This document shows, in pieces, positions 61,768 to 64,000 of a DNA stretch of 64,000 bases. This DNA comes from Candidatus Bathyarchaeota archaeon. Its GTDB lineage: Archaea; Thermoproteota; Bathyarchaeia; Bathyarchaeales; Bathycorpusculaceae. The stretch lies in contig JAOZIA010000002.1 of assembly GCA_026014585.1 (NCBI GenBank), positions 465,960 to 529,959 of the forward strand, in the 5' to 3' direction. Within the stretch, counting starts at the first letter, position 1; each line of letters starts with the position of its first letter. Position numbers and translations under genes: made by a program. The notes under the pieces are model-generated. The model made no database searches and was not told the DNA's origin. It saw only the letters and a program-made list of their open reading frames with translations.

Positions 61768-63015
61768 GTGGGCGCGGGTAGAGTGGATTCCAGAGAATTT
61801 GTTTATTCAAAATTCCGAGAATACTACACTGACTCATCAACAGAAATCCCTGAACCCCTCTGTGTTGAGCAAAGAGAATTTGCTTATCTGAGTTTTAAAG
61901 AACGCTTCATGATGCGCCACAAACGCTTCGGAACTTTTACTGCTTTCACGAATTTACTCAAGGAAAACACGCCCTCAGACGTTTACCACTCAATTGCCTA
62001 CTACGAAAACCCTGACTTTGACATGGACAAAAAAGGCTGGCTAGGCGCCGACTTGGTTTTTGACATAGACGCAGACCACATCCCCTCATCCTGTGACAAA
62101 ATCCATGACGAATGGAAATGCAACAAATGCGGTTTCAGCGGCAAAGGCGTAACTCCCGAGGTCTGCCCAGCATGTGGGGGTCAAAAATTTGAAACCAAAA
62201 CTTGGCCCTGCGAGTTATGCATTAAGGCTGCAAGGGATGAAACCAGCAAACTGCTTGACATGCTTTCTGGCGATTTTGGTTTTTCAGATAAAGAGTTACG
62301 CGTATTTTTTTCGGGGCACCGCGGTTATCACGTTTACGTGGAAAATGAAGCCATCAAATCGTTGGATGCCCTGGGTAGAAAGGAAATTGTTGATTATGTT
62401 ATGGGCACGGGATTGACGATTCTTGAAAAGGATGATGCACCCGTAAAGAGTAAACGCAAAAAGAAGGGTCCTGCTGGTTTTAGCTTGCATGATTACGGGT
62501 GGAATAGGCGGTTAAAGTTGGGTATGCAAAAATTTATCGCCCGCGCCACTAAAGAAGACTTGAAAAATGTTGGTTTAACAACAAATTATTCTGCTGTTTT
62601 GGATAATAAGGCGCTTATTTCAAAATGTATAAGCGAGGGGCGTTGGACGGGTGTTAACGGCGTCAGTGTTCAAACTTGGCGTAAAATCGCTGCGTACGTT
62701 AAGGATTTGGAGTCCTCCGCAATTGACACTGTGGTGACAACGGATATTCACCGTTTAATCCGCATGAATGGAACCCTGCACGGCAAAACTGGTCTGAAAA
62801 AAGTAGAGTTTGCTGCAAAGGATTTGGAAACATTTGACCCATTTAGTGAGGCGGTAGCTTTTAAAAAGGGTGAAGTGAAAGTGTTAATCGATAACGCACC
62901 AAAGTTTAACATGAGCGGAACAGAGCTGGGGCCTTTCAAAAACGAAATACGGGAATTGCCCACTGCAGCGGCTGTGATGCTTATCTGTAAAGGCAGGGCA
63001 AAGGTGGCAGAATAG
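61768..63015 (+). CDS. priS: DNA primase catalytic subunit PriS
   Basis: A 415-residue PriS. The active site has LVFDIDADH (Asp99, Asp101) and SGHRGYHVYVE; zinc Cys lie in CNKCG, CPACGG and CELC. DIHRLIRMNGTLHGKTGL matches the nucleotide-binding region. It pairs with PriL. GTG 61768 opens the frame; a TATA-like aattaaata at 61753-61761 would put transcription start near 61783, where a second GTG (DSREFVYSKFREYY) could be a leaderless start. GINS follows by 1 bp. Confidence 0.95.
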   Translation: MGAGRVDSREFVYSKFREYYTDSSTEIPEPLCVEQREFAYLSFKERFMMRHKRFGTFTAFTNLLKENTPSDVYHSIAYYENPDFDMDKKGWLGADLVFDIDADHIPSSCDKIHDEWKCNKCGFSGKGVTPEVCPACGGQKFETKTWPCELCIKAARDETSKLLDMLSGDFGFSDKELRVFFSGHRGYHVYVENEAIKSLDALGRKEIVDYVMGTGLTILEKDDAPVKSKRKKKGPAGFSLHDYGWNRRLKLGMQKFIARATKEDLKNVGLTTNYSAVLDNKALISKCISEGRWTGVNGVSVQTWRKIAAYVKDLESSAIDTVVTTDIHRLIRMNGTLHGKTGLKKVEFAAKDLETFDPFSEAVAFKKGEVKVLIDNAPKFNMSGTELGPFKNEIRELPTAAAVMLICKGRAKVAE

Positions 63016-63016
63016 C

Positions 63017-63634
63017 ATGTACAATGAACTTTACGCAGCTTGGAAACGGGAAATTTCTGATCCCTCACTTGGCAGTCTGCCGTCTGATTTTTACGCTAAA
63101 ATCACTGTTTACCTTGGTAAAATACGTGAAGATAATAAGATGCTGGATAACAAATCTCTCAAAGTTGCCCTTCTTGAACACGAAAAACAGCACGTAAACA
63201 GAATGCTAAATGAACTTCTCAAATTGCGTTATGAAAAGCTTGTGCATGCAATAACTGAAGCCCAAAAAATTCCCCAACCCACTTTAGCTGCTGAGGAAGC
63301 TAAAATATGCGAAAACTTCCTCTCCTTCTCAGCTGATTACCAGAAATTCACAAAAAGTCTACTTCAAGGCGAAACCTTCACGCCTGCCCCTTCAGCTGTT
63401 CCATCAACACCTGTTTCACAAGTTACTCCCACTCCAGCACCTGCCCCAGTTGCGTTGACGCCTCACAAGCGGGTTACTTTACGTTTTTCTAAGAATGTGC
63501 CTGCTGTGATTGGTTTTGACATGAAAACTTATGGTCCTTTTCTGGTTGAGGATGTTGCTTCGTTGCCTGTGGAGAACGCCAAGATTTTGGTGAAGCAGGG
63601 ATTAGCTGTTCAGGTTGAATTAACTGGACAATAG
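63017..63634 (+). CDS. GINS complex subunit, Gins51 type
   Basis: A 205-residue Gins51 with domain order A then B: SLPSDFYAKITVYLGKIRED and helical A domain (about 1-110), a Pro/Ala/Thr linker (about 120-145, PAPSAVPSTPVSQVTPTPAP) and a beta-rich B domain (KRVTLRFSKNVPAVIGFDMKTYGPFLVEDVASLP). GINS couples MCM, primase and polymerase. It begins 1 bp after PriS, as in many archaea. ATG 63017. Confidence 0.92.
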   Translation: MYNELYAAWKREISDPSLGSLPSDFYAKITVYLGKIREDNKMLDNKSLKVALLEHEKQHVNRMLNELLKLRYEKLVHAITEAQKIPQPTLAAEEAKICENFLSFSADYQKFTKSLLQGETFTPAPSAVPSTPVSQVTPTPAPAPVALTPHKRVTLRFSKNVPAVIGFDMKTYGPFLVEDVASLPVENAKILVKQGLAVQVELTGQ

Positions 63635-63659
63635 TTTGCGAGTTGATGAGTAAACGTCT

Positions 63660-63679
63660 CTTTTTTGCTCTTTTTTTGT
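63660..63679 (+). terminator. T-rich terminator after GINS
   Basis: cttttttgctctttttttg follows the GINS stop codon and separates the replication block from the ribosomal-protein promoter. Confidence 0.5.
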
Positions 63680-63769
63680 GTCTGGTGGCTTTGTATGTTT
63701 GATTAGCCGTTGTTTGGTTGTCTTTTCAATGGTTGTTGTTTCTTTGGGGCTTTTTTATTTTTAATGGTA

Positions 63770-63795
63770 ACGTTTATAACGGTAATTTATTATTG
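63770..63795 (+). promoter_or_regulatory. Promoter region of the L3 (ribosomal protein) operon
   Basis: A GGTAACG/ACGGTAA imperfect repeat around a TATA-like gtttataac (about 63772-63780), with a second AT-rich tttattatt, lies 40-45 bases before ATG 63820. Confidence 0.4.
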
Positions 63796-63819
63796 CTAAA
63801 GGCGCGAAGCGGATGATCA

Positions 63820-64000
63820 ATGGGACATCGTAAAGTACACGCTCCAAGACATGGTTCACTAGCTTATTTGCCTAGGAAACGCGCCAAGAGTCCAGTGGCA
63901 CGTATACGTTACTGGCCAGAAATTAACTCTGACGCACCAAGGCTTTTAGGTTTATCAGCTTACAAAGCAGGCATGACTTATGTCTTCACAATTGAAGACA
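63820..64000 (+). CDS. rpl3: Ribosomal protein L3 (5' end only)
   Basis: The first 60 residues are visible: [21 protein letters not shown] at the start, RIRYWPEI, and [19 protein letters not shown], the archaeal/eukaryotic L3 N-terminus. The rest runs off the window, probably followed by L4, L23 and further operon members as is usual. ATG 63820 is used; another ATG at 63813 is in a different frame. Confidence 0.93.
   Translation, partial: MGHRKVHAPRHGSLAYLPRKRAKSPVARIRYWPEINSDAPRLLGLSAYKAGMTYVFTIED

Overview
The window is archaeal chromosome. It carries both subunits of D-family DNA polymerase, an Orc1/Cdc6 initiator, PCNA, both primase subunits, a Gins51-type GINS subunit, Rpo4, Rpo11, TFS, Elf1, Sec61-beta, SRP54, L21e, L10e, L3, eIF5A, Csl4, Dph2 and geranylgeranylglyceryl phosphate synthase. 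PolD rules out a typical crenarchaeote. The gene mix, frequent TTG/GTG starts, moderate AT richness and bacterial-type accessory genes suggest a TACK archaeon, most likely of the Bathyarchaeia (MCG). That lineage call is inference from gene content, not from a marker tree.

Layout. 1-9.4 kb: partial membrane acyltransferase, CBS protein, nucleoside deoxyribosyltransferase, DUF454 protein, an aconitase-isocitrate dehydrogenase operon, a GT87-like membrane protein and a large radical SAM/SPASM protein. 9.4-12.5 kb: an MgtE-like Mg2+ transporter with a structured leader and a PhoU/TrkA-C partner. 12.5-19.6 kb: OPRT-like enzyme, two aminoglycoside-phosphotransferase-fold kinases, a P-loop kinase, a PHP phosphoesterase, S-adenosylhomocysteine hydrolase and a MazG-like protein. 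19.6-25.9 kb: PolD large subunit, GGGP synthase and Elf1, then NAD synthase with a separate nitrilase-type amidase. 25.9-32.0 kb: an AT-rich replication-origin region with repeat clusters, three unassigned DNA-binding-type genes, ORB-like elements, orc1/cdc6 and the PolD small subunit. 32-42.3 kb: PhoU regulator, Sec61-beta, LSm-like protein, DUF2070, Nob1 (broken by an in-frame TAG), NAD kinase, PAS histidine kinase, eIF5A and a SOUL/FAS1/TspO-type group. 42.3-42.8 kb: a decayed HTH gene. 43.3-49.1 kb: the SRP54-Pus10-L21e-Rpo4-DUF655-KsgA-HemK translation block. 49.2-57.9 kb: dCMP deaminase, THUMP methyltransferase, L10e, PEP synthase (broken by an in-frame TAA), Dph2, METTL5-like enzyme, Csl4, Rpo11, UPF0215 and TFS. 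58.1-63.6 kb: PCNA, PriL, a glycosyltransferase-like membrane protein, PriS and GINS. The window ends in the start of L3, probably the head of a ribosomal-protein operon.

How it works together. Much of the replication machinery lies within about 45 kb of a probable origin. The strongest candidate for undescribed biology is the origin-proximal module at 25.9-29.1 kb: phased GTGAT repeats, a conserved-looking 164-aa protein, a membrane-anchored coiled-coil winged-helix protein and a 144-aa winged-helix protein beside ORB elements and orc1. Other points of note are a Shine-Dalgarno-sequestering hairpin with an upstream small ORF before the Mg2+ transporter, in-frame stops in two core genes, substituted catalytic residues in an APH kinase and in the KsgA homologue, and a short repeat present in two intergenic regions. 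I saw no tRNA, rRNA, CRISPR array or insertion sequence.
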